Below are positions 21,501 to 27,166 of a stretch of DNA of 46,836 nt, one piece after another. Each line of letters starts with the position of its first letter. Positions within the stretch are counted from its first letter, which is position 1. Position numbers and translations under genes: made by a program. Below the pieces are notes generated by a model. It ran no database searches. It was not told where the DNA came from and saw nothing but the letters and a program-made list of their open reading frames with translations. Location of the stretch: assembly GCA_044450785.1 (NCBI GenBank), contig JBIOJM010000035.1, positions 1-46,836 on the forward strand, written 5' to 3'. Source of the stretch: JBIOJM01 sp044450785 (GTDB lineage Bacteria > Planctomycetota > Planctomycetia > Isosphaerales > Isosphaeraceae).

Positions 21501-23693
21501 TCACTCACATTGACGGCGGATGGCGCCGGCAGCGTGCTCGACCTCTCCTCGCTGACCACATTCACGGGCCAGACCGGCTTCAGCCCGATGAACATACAGG
21601 CCCTCAACGGTGGCCTGATCGAATTGAGTCATGTCAGTTCAGACATAACGGGCGTTGCACAGTTCCTGTCTGACGGAACGGGCAGCACGATCGACATCTC
21701 GGCCCTGACCAGTTTCAGCGCTTCCAACGACGTCGGGGGGCAGTCCAGCCTTCAGGCGAGCAACGGCGGCACGATTCTGATGGATCAATTGACTCAGCTT
21801 GGCTTCGTCGACCTGTACGTGGGCGGCACGATGGCCACGTCCCAGATCACGACCATCGTCTTCGGTAGCATCACCGTCGATGGGGTTGCCGCTGATTTCA
21901 GTAGCCTCACCGGTAGCAACAATTCAGGGGCACTCGCTGGGGATAGCTTTACCGTCACGAACGGAGGGTCGGTATTCCTGCCGAACATCACTGAATTGGA
22001 GTTCTCCTCCCTGACCGCGACAAACGGCGGAATCCTGTCATTGCCCAGCGTGACGAGTTTTGGGTACGCGTCCCCCAACTTGACCGTTCTGGGGGGAGGA
22101 ACCCTGGCCCTGCCCGGTCTGACGAGTCTCGCCCAATACATCTACCTGGATGCCGAGGGGTTTGGAAGTTACCTGAACCTCTCATCCGTATCCAGTTGGA
22201 GCGGAGGGAGCATACAGGCCGCTGATGGAGCAGAGGTCAACCTCAATGGCGTTCCCAGCCTTCCGGCGGGGACGAGTGTGTACGCCGTACCGAGTTTCTC
22301 CGACTTTTTTGGACCTGGCGGCTTCGTTGACTTGGGGTCCGTGACCGAGGTCGACGGCTCCTACCTTGAGGCAGCGGCAGGGGGCGTCATCAGCCTGAAT
22401 CCCGGCACCGTCAGTCTGGCCTACTCGACGATCAATCTTGACGCCGACCTTTCGTTTCCCGGGAGCGTTGCAGCAGGCCTGTTGAGCATCGACTCCACGA
22501 GCGCAATACAAGGGCCAGGAAACATCTTCTACGGTAATGTCGTCAACGAAGGTCAGGCCTCATTCGTCGATTTGTACGGTGGTGGAACGTTGTCCATAGG
22601 CGGAGACTACCAGCAGACGGCCTCCGCCACGTTGACGGTCCAGGTCGGAGGCGACGCCGTCTCCGGGCTGTTCTTCGATCAAGTCTCTTCCTCAAGCGCC
22701 GAGCTCGACGGCACCTTAAACGTGGGACTCTACGAATTCAATTCTGGTTACATACCCAAGGTGGGCGACAGCTTCACAATCTTGACCGCTGGCTCGGTGA
22801 GCGGAACCTTTGCGACCATCAACTTCCCAACCCTGGCAGGCGGCTTGATCTTCGAAGCCACCTACAACCCGACGAGCGTGACACTCACCGTGGTGCAGGG
22901 GGGCTCGGCCCTGATGGTGAGCGCCGGTGCCGCGCCACGGCCAGGACACCAGGACGCGCTCACGGTTCCCCAACTGCAACCGCTGGTTACGGAAGCCATC
23001 GACCGCTGGCTGGTCTCGGGGGTGACGGTGAGTCAGGCCGACGCGCTCGAGCACGTTCAGGTCCGGATCGCGGATCTGCCCCCAGGTTACCTGGGGCTGG
23101 AGTCCGGCAATGTGATCTGGGTCGATCAGAACGCGGCCGGCTATGGCTGGTTCGTCGATGCCACGCCGAGCAAGGATGAGGAATTTGCAACGATCGTGGG
23201 GGGAACCACCGAACTGGCTTCCGGCAACAGTCCCGCGGTAGGCAAGGTCGATCTTCTGTCGGTCCTGCTCCATGAAATGGGTCACGTGATCGGCCTCGAG
23301 CACGGCGACCTACTGGGAGTCATGGGGGAATCGCTGGGGCTGGGGATCCGTCGTGTTCCCTGGCCCGGGGAGGCAGCCCAGAGTTCCGTGACGGGCATCA
23401 CCCACTCAAGGGCGACGATCCAAGGACAGAGGGCCGGCACGGCCAGTGACATCACATCCGCGACTGGAGTCGATCCGAAGCAACAACCCATTGTCGCACG
23501 TTCGTCTCATCATGAGATCACCAGTGCGACGACGCTCTCGCGACCGGTCGACGTCCGCGCCCAGCAGATGGATCTACTGCTTGGCCAGGACGAGTGGTGG
23601 GACATGCTCCCGGATGGAGCCTTCGGTCGTAGTCGACGCTTGCGGGTGCTGGTGAGCAAAAATGCCATGACGGACGGCCACCCGGTCACTTGA
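9600..23693 (+). CDS. Giant multidomain LEPRxLL-type surface protein with haloperoxidase and metallopeptidase domains
   Basis: A predicted exported protein of about 4,697 residues. Order of parts, numbered from the ATG at 9600: LEPRxLL-type motif (EQLEQRILLAGD, about 22-36); dockerin-like EF-hand segment (about 146-202); Ig-like repeats (to about 810); vanadium-haloperoxidase/PAP2 domain (about 814-1196; K1073, R1080, S1116-G-H1118, R1167, H1173); more Ig-like and SdrD-B-like domains; an AT-richer part (about 1815-2285) with a peptidoglycan-binding-like motif (VDGQLGPNTEWAIAVF) and a MepA-like zinc site (H2095, D2102, H2266, H2268); a calcium-loop segment (DSNGDGIPD); a LVIVD-type propeller (about 2430-2750); Ig/Big_5-like domains; 184-residue repeats; and a C-terminal matrixin-like site HEMGHVIGLEH (H4558) followed by a possible Met-turn (GVMGES). 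An in-frame GTG at 9588 is possible but has a poorer ribosome site. Function unknown; adhesion or wall remodelling is inference. Confidence 0.9.
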   Translation: MGQATRLGKGRRSRRFLRSLGEQLEQRILLAGDAKNVFANLNGSIAYPNGTQSIAITLSTANFTLPQGNVVLGFQLEASGSALDPTAIQIKDSKGKTVEPIYTNPDLAQKTQSLTVAQLGLGTYTIIFGAERRTSGAYHLAVFLAGDATGNHVVDEYDVKQIEQSYGSHSGDGRYTVEADSNLDGVINAFDLSQALSNRGDSTNLSPLSVSLALSPAPVQLPDGTLVTNQSSLTVSGITEPGATVAVETGADGRFDDGSTTANSSGQYALTVSLSRGGNYIQVRSTDLFGQQTISSVPVSLDTEAPIVSIAPPPVATVHSPTTWVTNTNPTITGQVTDNLSGVASLSEQIDSGPVVPVAFDASGSFQLTTSLALDGSADGLHTVQFVAADQVGNVSHAFDFSFKLDTQPPTQPVFGLDPASANVGPETTTDAIVTLVGLTDPGVTLSLLGTGMTTGSFSTGDFQFTGVGVEIGPNALTVQATDAAGNQSSYTRTITRVASASGPIISAALSDDTAPGGTTNSDGITSDPSISGTITDASPITELDAGFDGTPSTAFVGILTDLQANGSFALGRAEIVRINGASALADGAHTLHLVAGDQAGDVSSTYDIAFTLDDQPPSLAVTSPANGILTNANVVVTGMAGDNLSGVESLTGQVDGGAATTVSFDTATGAFSFATNLNLTGGKSDGKHVVVIQAVDVAGNVTSDTIHFTLKTIPPAQPIFALAAADRESGSALATTDGEVTLVGQTDPNITVTLVGTTATAQTTNTGTFQFPNMPLSLGDSALAVVATDGAGNTSQYQVTIHRDSATGGVNQVIYWNQVQLQAIENDASTAEYASRGLAMVSAAVYDSVNAIDGTPGYYISLKAPADASADAAVAAAAYTVLSYLYPAQVSNFDSLLATDMAGIPDGQSKTDGMSVGQSVASAIIAMRANDGSTNYVAYTPGTAPDDWQPTAPAYMPAENPQWATLKPFAMTSDSQFRPGPPPALTSQEYADDVNYTLNIGSVNSTTRTADETQIAKFWNDGAGTYTPPGHWNAIAELVAQQQGDSLAQDARLFAELNIAEGDAAIVAWDAKYTDNSWRPIQLAGGAGTAVNSQIETIANWEPLINTPPFPEYISGHSAFSAAAAAILTAVFGDNYSFTASSFGLPGVTRSYTSFEQAAEEAGMSRIYGGIHFLFSDTAALTAGSELGAYVLQTFSTTSDQTPPAITLTNPASGSVTTSSNITITGTVLDNLSGVQSLQAQIDGGAFTPVSFDAQGNFSQTTAFATDGTADGAHTVNFQATDVAGNVTPLVSVAMTLDTQAPTLTLSSPLAGTLTDGELLSGTAVTGSPVTALSYNFDGGTEFPVAFGTDGSFSTPLDLSALGVGTHTLTLTVQDAAGNVAHDTVDLNLESPPALTRSSIAPTAGSTDVGVTFRPKIVFSRPIDPTTLTASDFHLTDTSGNVIPTTIVPSDDGTYAWLFPTNPMPGASIVTLTVDGSQIKTPDGTLLDAAGTGTPGSILTETFTTVSTANVPGTSLSGIVADPGPDDKPDTFDDVRPGPDGILMTGDDIYLLPIAGVTVSILGDPQDSVTTGADGSFSFSSVPSGDVKLVIDGTTATNPPVGFYFPLMTMDLTIKPGQANTVMGSMTTPQGEGVNPTDLGVYLPRVASSILQTVSTTQPTTLTIQGTAGQGLTPQQQQELTLTVQPNSLIGPNGQKLASGQAGISMVPPQLVMDMLPAGVMQHDFDITIQAPGVTTFSTPATLTFPNVFDAAPGTQLDVLSFDHTTGRLVIDGTATVSADGLTVTTDPGAGVTAPGWHALTPPGALAKSENAMIPSSSITVSADGQSETADLIVNGRAGDVVTINLSSVGGVNNAFEDLELTGDNNPNWGTVLDGSGNVIKGGYSLNGLVFYFVPNLDNSIYAFAKQEGVSVETQLTLEGTVLNVGQLPGGPASRTVTLYTYIYIADGYSGTGSDAVTVGTDTISVYRDQQRLSYLGFLGMDGKPLTVDGQLGPNTEWAIAVFNAAVTGTVQIMPNAFASINQGWINAQNAPHWTNIATDLASEGFDFSDANGHTWGTSWLEQSVSAVLQPSIFHQINSISQEQGGAFGTHHTHQTGMDVDVQVPNLQNGYFFVTNSNGFAVATGNDPDGNPVQNGILIVNVSDNNYTIGEFAAFPDNGSGNPAVPNGWQAITGAQLVSPAPGSKGAQPLYLTLAAYQKWLSKLLVLAPNYKTTQDQLITLFSNLFNLNATYYPGPTVKYIYYNDPLLWAMFPGKVFYFAGHNGHFHVDIAPPKSIVGYGSAPSESSESSSALTPVSAESVSTVAGFGSDPSLYYRFALPNGTAAVYGKSNADGSLSVFLGANLIYEATFYQPSTNQWADYLVQTNASGQPTDLANILLANFGGTDSNGDGIPDMGKIAMGLDTNGPDQTTDGLSYAANLEAGLGPLGRAGTLPGIVASLPLQGEAEGIALEGSSLDPTGQTAYVATGSHGLAIVDASQFVKPIVLSQIQLGGNSTDVSVDPELQIAVVASNTGGLNLVDVSNPMQPKLLQTINVDAEAVRVVDGVAYAAVGTGVKAYDLVTDSLLQTLDLGGRSIDGMALDGSFLYTIDSGNTLQVIDISGPEMVARGSVTLAPGATLAAGSGALFVADGIAYVGVTRDLNPPFGVLSGYITADVSNPDSPAALSILPTAAAGGNAVSINGSGIALTVGSDLNGPALDVFDSSDPTTSGQFLTRFALPTPALDVVIAEGIGFVADGSAGLQVINYLPFDNKGQAPTNVTVSAPGADVDPSTPGIQVDSGSLIHFEATATDDVQVRNVELLINGQVVDNAVTFPWNLSAVVPTFTPDNTSFVVQALATDTGGNATLSDPTSLILLPDTTPPTIVSLNPVNGSTRPEGTAQFGIRFSKPMAADSIQASAFEMVDSSGVAHPASGVLLFNSDEQVRLTFTDLVADNYQLVIHAATLTDRSGNPLGGSDVVVSHLTLTYRSTITSTVADADPKNAGTQVLVGSTIPLKVTTNPGIQVQEVDLLVDGVVTAMSQSSPAGFSIVAPAITGDSQTLTVQARVTDVNGFTTVTSPLVFDVIALAVTGSSPVDGQGGTNLQSITVGFSGNLDPASVNLSGLTLLDLGPDLQVGGGDDTIVPLGSAQVSAGQSLVVQAEQPLASGRYQLTIDPTAVADTNGDHLAASYWITFDNFVVNQSTDVWISTTDGDWGDPGNWSTGAVPQPTDDVFINPLSGSLTVTHSSGDSTVHSLNSTQALVLSGGSLTVTAPSDIQGALTVGPGASLTVQGAGTSFTAAGATTIDGASLNLVDGGTIDLPAGTTLKSGALTIDNSAPGLTALTDLTGTNVTLRNGGNVTFSAGMALKNGSLTIDNTAADLSSLGDLSGTLVTLQNGGTADLRNVTKIDDAGFSIDAGITLALPGVTSYTGGTNNRTIVVTGASSVLDLSGVTTFTGQAGSASQLQVQALDGGLVKLGGVSSLTSGHVSFDADGTGSVIDLSSLTSFDSTDATSLIESTSGGSILSAALLQLNRVDLDLGSLMTTSQITSYTNGQVTVDGVAVDLSGLTSFSGDGLIVKGGGTADLHNAAMIDNSSFDISGGVTFALPAASSYSASSDGNLVLRADGAGTVLDMSALTSLAGQMGTGGLDVQAVNGGVIRLNQVETIPGGRAAVLADGAGSIVDLSALTSFTSSGGQSSLQASHGGSILTGQVARLDGVDLDVAGTIPTATLTSFTNGSVLVDGQAVDLTGLVSFSGDSLTLRNGGTANLNNATSIDNASFDISGGVTFTVPAASSYSAASSRDLILRGSGMGSVLDLSSLTSFAGQTGSGRLDIQAESGGLVNLGRINPITSGHADVVADGPTSVVDLSALTTFTGTDGQSSLTTTGDGSILTGLLGKLDAVDLDLGGPMKTAQLVSYTRGSITADGQAVDLSGLTSFAGDSLTLINGGTADLHNAANIDNASFDVSGGVTLALPAATSYSANNTLSLTLTADGAGSVLDLSSLTTFTGQTGFSPMNIQALNGGLIELSHVSSDITGVAQFLSDGTGSTIDISALTSFSASNDVGGQSSLQASNGGTILMDQLTQLGFVDLYVGGTMATSQITTIVFGSITVDGVAADFSSLTGSNNSGALAGDSFTVTNGGSVFLPNITELEFSSLTATNGGILSLPSVTSFGYASPNLTVLGGGTLALPGLTSLAQYIYLDAEGFGSYLNLSSVSSWSGGSIQAADGAEVNLNGVPSLPAGTSVYAVPSFSDFFGPGGFVDLGSVTEVDGSYLEAAAGGVISLNPGTVSLAYSTINLDADLSFPGSVAAGLLSIDSTSAIQGPGNIFYGNVVNEGQASFVDLYGGGTLSIGGDYQQTASATLTVQVGGDAVSGLFFDQVSSSSAELDGTLNVGLYEFNSGYIPKVGDSFTILTAGSVSGTFATINFPTLAGGLIFEATYNPTSVTLTVVQGGSALMVSAGAAPRPGHQDALTVPQLQPLVTEAIDRWLVSGVTVSQADALEHVQVRIADLPPGYLGLESGNVIWVDQNAAGYGWFVDATPSKDEEFATIVGGTTELASGNSPAVGKVDLLSVLLHEMGHVIGLEHGDLLGVMGESLGLGIRRVPWPGEAAQSSVTGITHSRATIQGQRAGTASDITSATGVDPKQQPIVARSSHHEITSATTLSRPVDVRAQQMDLLLGQDEWWDMLPDGAFGRSRRLRVLVSKNAMTDGHPVT
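19737..21971 (+). repeat. Four tandem 184-codon repeats inside the giant gene
   Basis: Units begin at 19737, 20289, 20841 and 21393, each exactly 552 bp apart. Each starts with a variant of ADLHNAxxIDNASFDISGG, followed by a Ser-Tyr-Ser segment, LDLSSLTSFxGQ, a second LxSFT block, and VDGxAVDLSGLTSF. The fourth unit carries 27 extra bases before the repeat dissolves into diverged copies. The protein pattern suggests a regular beta-helix or autotransporter-like stalk. The fixed length with diverged DNA suggests old duplications kept in register. Confidence 0.8.
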
Positions 23694-23710
23694 TGTTGCG
23701 GAGGAAAACT

Positions 23711-23968
23711 CTATTCTTCCTCGAGATTGAGGAATGTCCCCGCTGCGGTCTTCCTCCGACGAGACTGCCGGATGAGTGGAGAGCGGGAGGCGGACGCGGC
23801 CGTGGTGAACTCTCGGATCAGTTTCACGGGGCCGAGGTCGGCGGCCGAATCAGCGATCTTGTGGGGCTGGTAGGCGAAGCGGGCCAGATCCGCCCGGCTT
23901 GTGCCTCCGCTCAAGACCAGGATCGTCTTGAACCCCAGTTGAACCCCGCCAAGGATGTCGGTCTCCAT
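23711..23968 (-). pseudogene. C-terminal remnant of an HAD (NagD-like) phosphatase
   Basis: An 85-codon frame reads METDILGGVQLGFKTILVLS followed by a GGTSRADLARF segment. This matches the end of HAD-IIA/NagD-type sugar-phosphate or nitrophenyl phosphatases, which continue from a VGD motif into ETDIxGG. The catalytic N-terminal DxD half is absent, and a TAA sits directly before the ATG. The next-frame reading VVNGDR suggests that the conserved GDR motif was lost by a frameshift. It could be a short independent gene, but without the catalytic aspartates a phosphatase is unlikely. It lies between the giant gene and the PKS operon, so the upstream part may have been lost when that operon arrived. 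Confidence 0.5.
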
Positions 23969-24097
23969 TTACGACCGACCGCACCAGCTTGCGGAAATCA
24001 CCGATGACATCGTCTTTCTGCCTGCTCGTTGGGCAAGTACCCCCGATTCGCGCGCATCCTGGCGAAGCGAGGCGTTCATATAATGATAAACAATAAT

Positions 24098-24126
24098 TTG
24101 ACCGGAGTGACCACCGGCGGTACAGT
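24098..24126 (+). promoter_or_regulatory. Sigma70-like promoter of the PKS operon
   Basis: TTGACC at 24098-24103 and TACAGT at 24121-24126 are separated by exactly 17 bases, a good vegetative-type match. A separate TATAAT at 24079-24084 has no matching -35 element. Transcription from the first pair would begin near 24133, about 50 bases before the methyltransferase ATG. This supports starting that gene at 24185 rather than further upstream. Seen by eye only. Confidence 0.4.
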
Positions 24127-24184
24127 GGCGGCGTCTATCTGGACTGGTTCGATCGGCCGGGAGGCGACGAAGAGGAAGAGAAAA

Positions 24185-24904
24185 ATGGGACCGAGCTCCC
24201 TTGTTCATCTGGCGCAGCGACGTCGCCGGCCGGAATTGATGGACCAGCCGGGTCTGGACGCCGGTGAGCATGCGCGAGCACTGAGAGGCCTGGGCCGCAT
24301 CAATCGCCTGAGTCTGAGCGATGCGATCCTCTGGCCCGCGGTTGCCCGCCTGGCTCATGATTCCGGAGGCGCGCCGATCCGCGTCCTCGACCTGGCCAGT
24401 GGAGGAGGCGACGTGCCGATCGCCCTGGCATGCCGGGCAGCCCGGGCGAGTCTCAACCTGCGGGTTGAAGGATGTGACATCAGCCGAGGGGCCGTTCACT
24501 TCGCCCGGCAGAGGGCGATCGAGAGGGGTGTCGCGGTTCGATTTTTCACCCTGAACGCTCTCGCGGACTCGATCCCCAAGGGTTACGACGTCCTCACCTG
24601 CTCGTTGTTTCTGCACCACCTGGACGAGGCCGACGCGGTGAGGCTGCTCAGGAAGATGGCGGACGCCGCCAGGCGGCTGGTGCTGGTTGACGATCTGGTC
24701 CGCGGTCGGTTGGGTTACGCGCTCGCCTGGGCGGGCTGCCGTCTCTTGAGTCGTTCGCCGATCGTGCGCCACGACGGGCCTGTCTCGGTTTCCTCCGCGT
24801 TCACGCCGGCCGAAGTCCGCGAGCTGGCAAAGCGGGCGGGTCTCGAGGGCGTGAGCCTGACGCGTCATTGGCCGCGCCGCTTCCTCTTGTCCTGGAGTCC
24901 CTGA
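24185..24904 (+). CDS. Class I SAM-dependent methyltransferase of the type III PKS operon
   Basis: A 239-residue cytoplasmic methyltransferase. Motif I is VLDLASGGGDVPIAL (about 67-81), followed by the acidic CDISRGAV strand that binds the SAM ribose and the post-motif segment TCSLFLHHLDE, typical of small-molecule O- or C-methyltransferases. The ATG at 24185 is chosen because GAGGAAGAG lies just upstream and because upstream residues of the longer frame have no family character. The stop codon overlaps the next gene's start (TGATG at 24902-24906), so translation is coupled. The probable substrate is the product of the polyketide synthase two genes downstream, before or after oxidation by the flavoenzyme; this is inferred from context. 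Confidence 0.85.
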   Translation: MGPSSLVHLAQRRRRPELMDQPGLDAGEHARALRGLGRINRLSLSDAILWPAVARLAHDSGGAPIRVLDLASGGGDVPIALACRAARASLNLRVEGCDISRGAVHFARQRAIERGVAVRFFTLNALADSIPKGYDVLTCSLFLHHLDEADAVRLLRKMADAARRLVLVDDLVRGRLGYALAWAGCRLLSRSPIVRHDGPVSVSSAFTPAEVRELAKRAGLEGVSLTRHWPRRFLLSWSP

Positions 24905-26082
24905 TGTCCATGACGGGAGCACCCACGCCACTTGATTCTCTGAACGGCACGATCTGGGACGCGATCGTGGTGGGAGCGGGCCCCGCCGGGTCACTGGCGG
25001 CGCGTCTTCTTGCCCTGGGCGGCGCGCGCGTGCTGCTGGTCGAGAAAAAGCGTTTTCCGCGATCGAAAGTCTGCGGTGCATGCCTGAACGGCCAGGCCCT
25101 GGCGGTGTTGCGCTCGGCTGGATTGGGGTCGCTCGTCACGGAGCTGTGCGGGATCGAGCTGGACGAGATCCAGCTTGGTTTCCGCGGCCGGACGGCGCGG
25201 CTTGCCCTGCCTGAGGGCGCCGTCCTCTCCCGTGACCGGCTTGATGCCGCACTGGCGGATGCCGCGACGGATGCGGGGGCGCGGTTCTTGCAAGAGACGG
25301 AGGCCGTCGTCGCTGGGACCCGAGATGGAGTGCGCCGGGTGGCGCTCGTGCAGCCGGTACGGACCATCGAGGTCGAGGCGCGGCTCGTGCTGGTTGCCGC
25401 AGGATTCGGCAGGTACCGCTCGGAACGGGGCGCCGACAGCCGCACCGAGATCGCACGCGGATCGCGAATCGGGGCCGGTTGCCAGGTCGAGGACGCCCCT
25501 GACTCCTACGGGAATCATACGATTTTCATGGCCGTGGGCCGGGCGGGATACGTCGGTGTGGTACGTATGGAGGATGGGAGACTGAACGTTGCCGCCGCAT
25601 TCGAGCCGGAATTCGTCCGACGACTGGGCACACCGGGAGCGGCCGCGGCGGCGGTCCTCGCGGAAGCGGGATTGGTCCCGATCGCCGCTCTCGAGAGGTC
25701 GCAATGGCAGGGGACCGCCCGTCTGGCGCGACGGACGCGGCCGCTCGCCGAAGATCGGCTGTTCCTGCTCGGTGATGCGGCCGGCTACGTCGCACCGTTC
25801 ACAGGTGAGGGGATCGCCTGGGCGCTCGCGTCCGCGCAGGCGCTCGCGCCCCTCGGGCTGCGGGCGATCGAGCGATGGGACCCACGCCTCTCCCAGGCCT
25901 GGTCGAACCTTCATTGGCGGCTGGTCGGCCGCCGGCAGCTCGTCTGCCGTGCGATCGCGCTGGTACTCTCCAGGCCCGGTTTGACGCACCTCGGCTTTGA
26001 ATTCTGCCGGCGGGCACCGGGCGCTGCCGGTATGATCGTGAAGCGTTTGAATGCACCATCATTCTTGACCAATGTGAGCTGA
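24904..26082 (+). CDS. FAD-dependent oxidoreductase (geranylgeranyl-reductase-like)
   Basis: A 392-residue flavoprotein. The N-terminal dinucleotide-binding fold shows VGAGPAGS (about 23-30) with the ribose-binding glutamate in LLVEKK. A KVCGACLNG segment (about 55-63) is typical of the geranylgeranyl-reductase/halogenase-like group. The second FAD motif LLGDAAGYVAPFTGEGI lies near 288-304. Members hydroxylate or reduce lipid-like or aromatic substrates. The gene overlaps the methyltransferase by one base and sits 2 bp before the PKS gene. That gene trio recalls the Streptomyces srs operon, where a flavoenzyme hydroxylates an alkylresorcinol. Whether this enzyme reduces or hydroxylates is not decided by the sequence. 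Confidence 0.85.
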   Translation: MSMTGAPTPLDSLNGTIWDAIVVGAGPAGSLAARLLALGGARVLLVEKKRFPRSKVCGACLNGQALAVLRSAGLGSLVTELCGIELDEIQLGFRGRTARLALPEGAVLSRDRLDAALADAATDAGARFLQETEAVVAGTRDGVRRVALVQPVRTIEVEARLVLVAAGFGRYRSERGADSRTEIARGSRIGAGCQVEDAPDSYGNHTIFMAVGRAGYVGVVRMEDGRLNVAAAFEPEFVRRLGTPGAAAAAVLAEAGLVPIAALERSQWQGTARLARRTRPLAEDRLFLLGDAAGYVAPFTGEGIAWALASAQALAPLGLRAIERWDPRLSQAWSNLHWRLVGRRQLVCRAIALVLSRPGLTHLGFEFCRRAPGAAGMIVKRLNAPSFLTNVS

Positions 26083-26084
26083 CG

Positions 26085-27161
26085 ATGACGATGTTGATCG
26101 CCGGGATTGGAACGGCCGTCCCGCCCCACCGCATTGCTCAGGCCGACGCCGCCGAAATCGCCATGCAGTTCTCGTGCGAGACGCCGGCTCAGGAGCGGCT
26201 TTTCAAAGGGATGTACCGCCGGGCGGGCGTGGAAACGCGGCACAGCGTGGTGCTGGAGGCGTCCGACGGCGACCTGGGCGCGCGGCAATCGTTCTACACG
26301 CACGCGAACCCCACGACACGCGACCGCATGCGGAAGTACGAAGAGCAGGCCGGCGCGCTGGCCGTCTCCGCGGGCAGGGAGGCACTCCGCGAGGCGGGGG
26401 TGCCCCCGGAACGGGTCACACATGTCATCACCGTCTCTTGCAGCGGCTTCCACGCACCGGGTTTCGACATCGCACTGATCAAGCAACTGGGGTTGGCCTC
26501 GCAAGTCGCCCGCACGCATATCGGGTTCATGGGCTGCCATGGTCTGCTGAACGGCCTGCGGGTCGCCCGCGCGTTCCTTGCCGCCGATCCAGGGGCCTGT
26601 GTCTTGCTCTGTGCGGTCGAGATGTGCAGTCTCCACCATCAGTACGGCTGGGACTCCGATCTAATCGTCGCCAACGCTCTGTTTGCCGATGGTGCGGCCG
26701 CGCTCGTCGGCGTTTCGGGGCAGACATCCTCGAGTTCGATCTACCGCGTCGTTGCATCGGGCTCGACGCTGGTCGATGACAGCGAAGACGCGATGACTTG
26801 GCGGATCGCCGATCACGGCTTCGAGATGACGCTCTCGCCGCGCGTCCCCGAGCTGATCACCCGCGTCATCCGGCCGTATCTCGATGGCTGGCTGGCGGAG
26901 CAGGGGATGACCTTCGCCGCCGTGGGCTCCTGGGCGGTCCACCCCGGTGGTCCTCGGATCCTGGCGGCATTCGGCGAATCGACGGGCCTGGATCGCGCGA
27001 TGCTCGAGCCCTCTCACAAGGTCCTGGCGGAGTACGGCAACATGTCCTCGCCGACGGTTTTGTTCATCCTCGACCGGCTCCGCCGGAGCGGAGCCCCCCG
27101 GCCGTGTGTCGCCCTGGCATTCGGACCGGGCCTTGCGGTCGAGTCGGTCTTGCTGGCGTGA
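26085..27161 (+). CDS. Type III polyketide synthase (chalcone/alkylresorcinol synthase family)
   Basis: A 358-residue ketosynthase-like homodimeric enzyme that extends an acyl-CoA starter with malonyl-CoA without an acyl carrier protein. The catalytic triad is complete: Cys151 in GFMGCHG, His286 in WAVHPGG and Asn319 in YGNMSSP. The length is normal. Bacterial relatives make alkylresorcinols, alkylpyrones or naphthols; the starter cannot be read from sequence. It is the last gene of a tightly packed operon after a methyltransferase and a flavoenzyme, both probable tailoring enzymes. A convergent gene ends 5 bp downstream, with no obvious terminator between them. Confidence 0.95.
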   Translation: MTMLIAGIGTAVPPHRIAQADAAEIAMQFSCETPAQERLFKGMYRRAGVETRHSVVLEASDGDLGARQSFYTHANPTTRDRMRKYEEQAGALAVSAGREALREAGVPPERVTHVITVSCSGFHAPGFDIALIKQLGLASQVARTHIGFMGCHGLLNGLRVARAFLAADPGACVLLCAVEMCSLHHQYGWDSDLIVANALFADGAAALVGVSGQTSSSSIYRVVASGSTLVDDSEDAMTWRIADHGFEMTLSPRVPELITRVIRPYLDGWLAEQGMTFAAVGSWAVHPGGPRILAAFGESTGLDRAMLEPSHKVLAEYGNMSSPTVLFILDRLRRSGAPRPCVALAFGPGLAVESVLLA

Positions 27162-27166
27162 AAGGT

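Noticed and set aside
24079..24084. TATAAT as the -10 of the PKS operon
   Set aside because: No -35 hexamer lies at 16-18 bases upstream; the TTGACC/TACAGT pair just downstream is a better match.
23969..25081. A minus-strand frame opposite the methyltransferase
   Set aside because: It overlaps two well-supported genes and the PKS promoter and has no family features.
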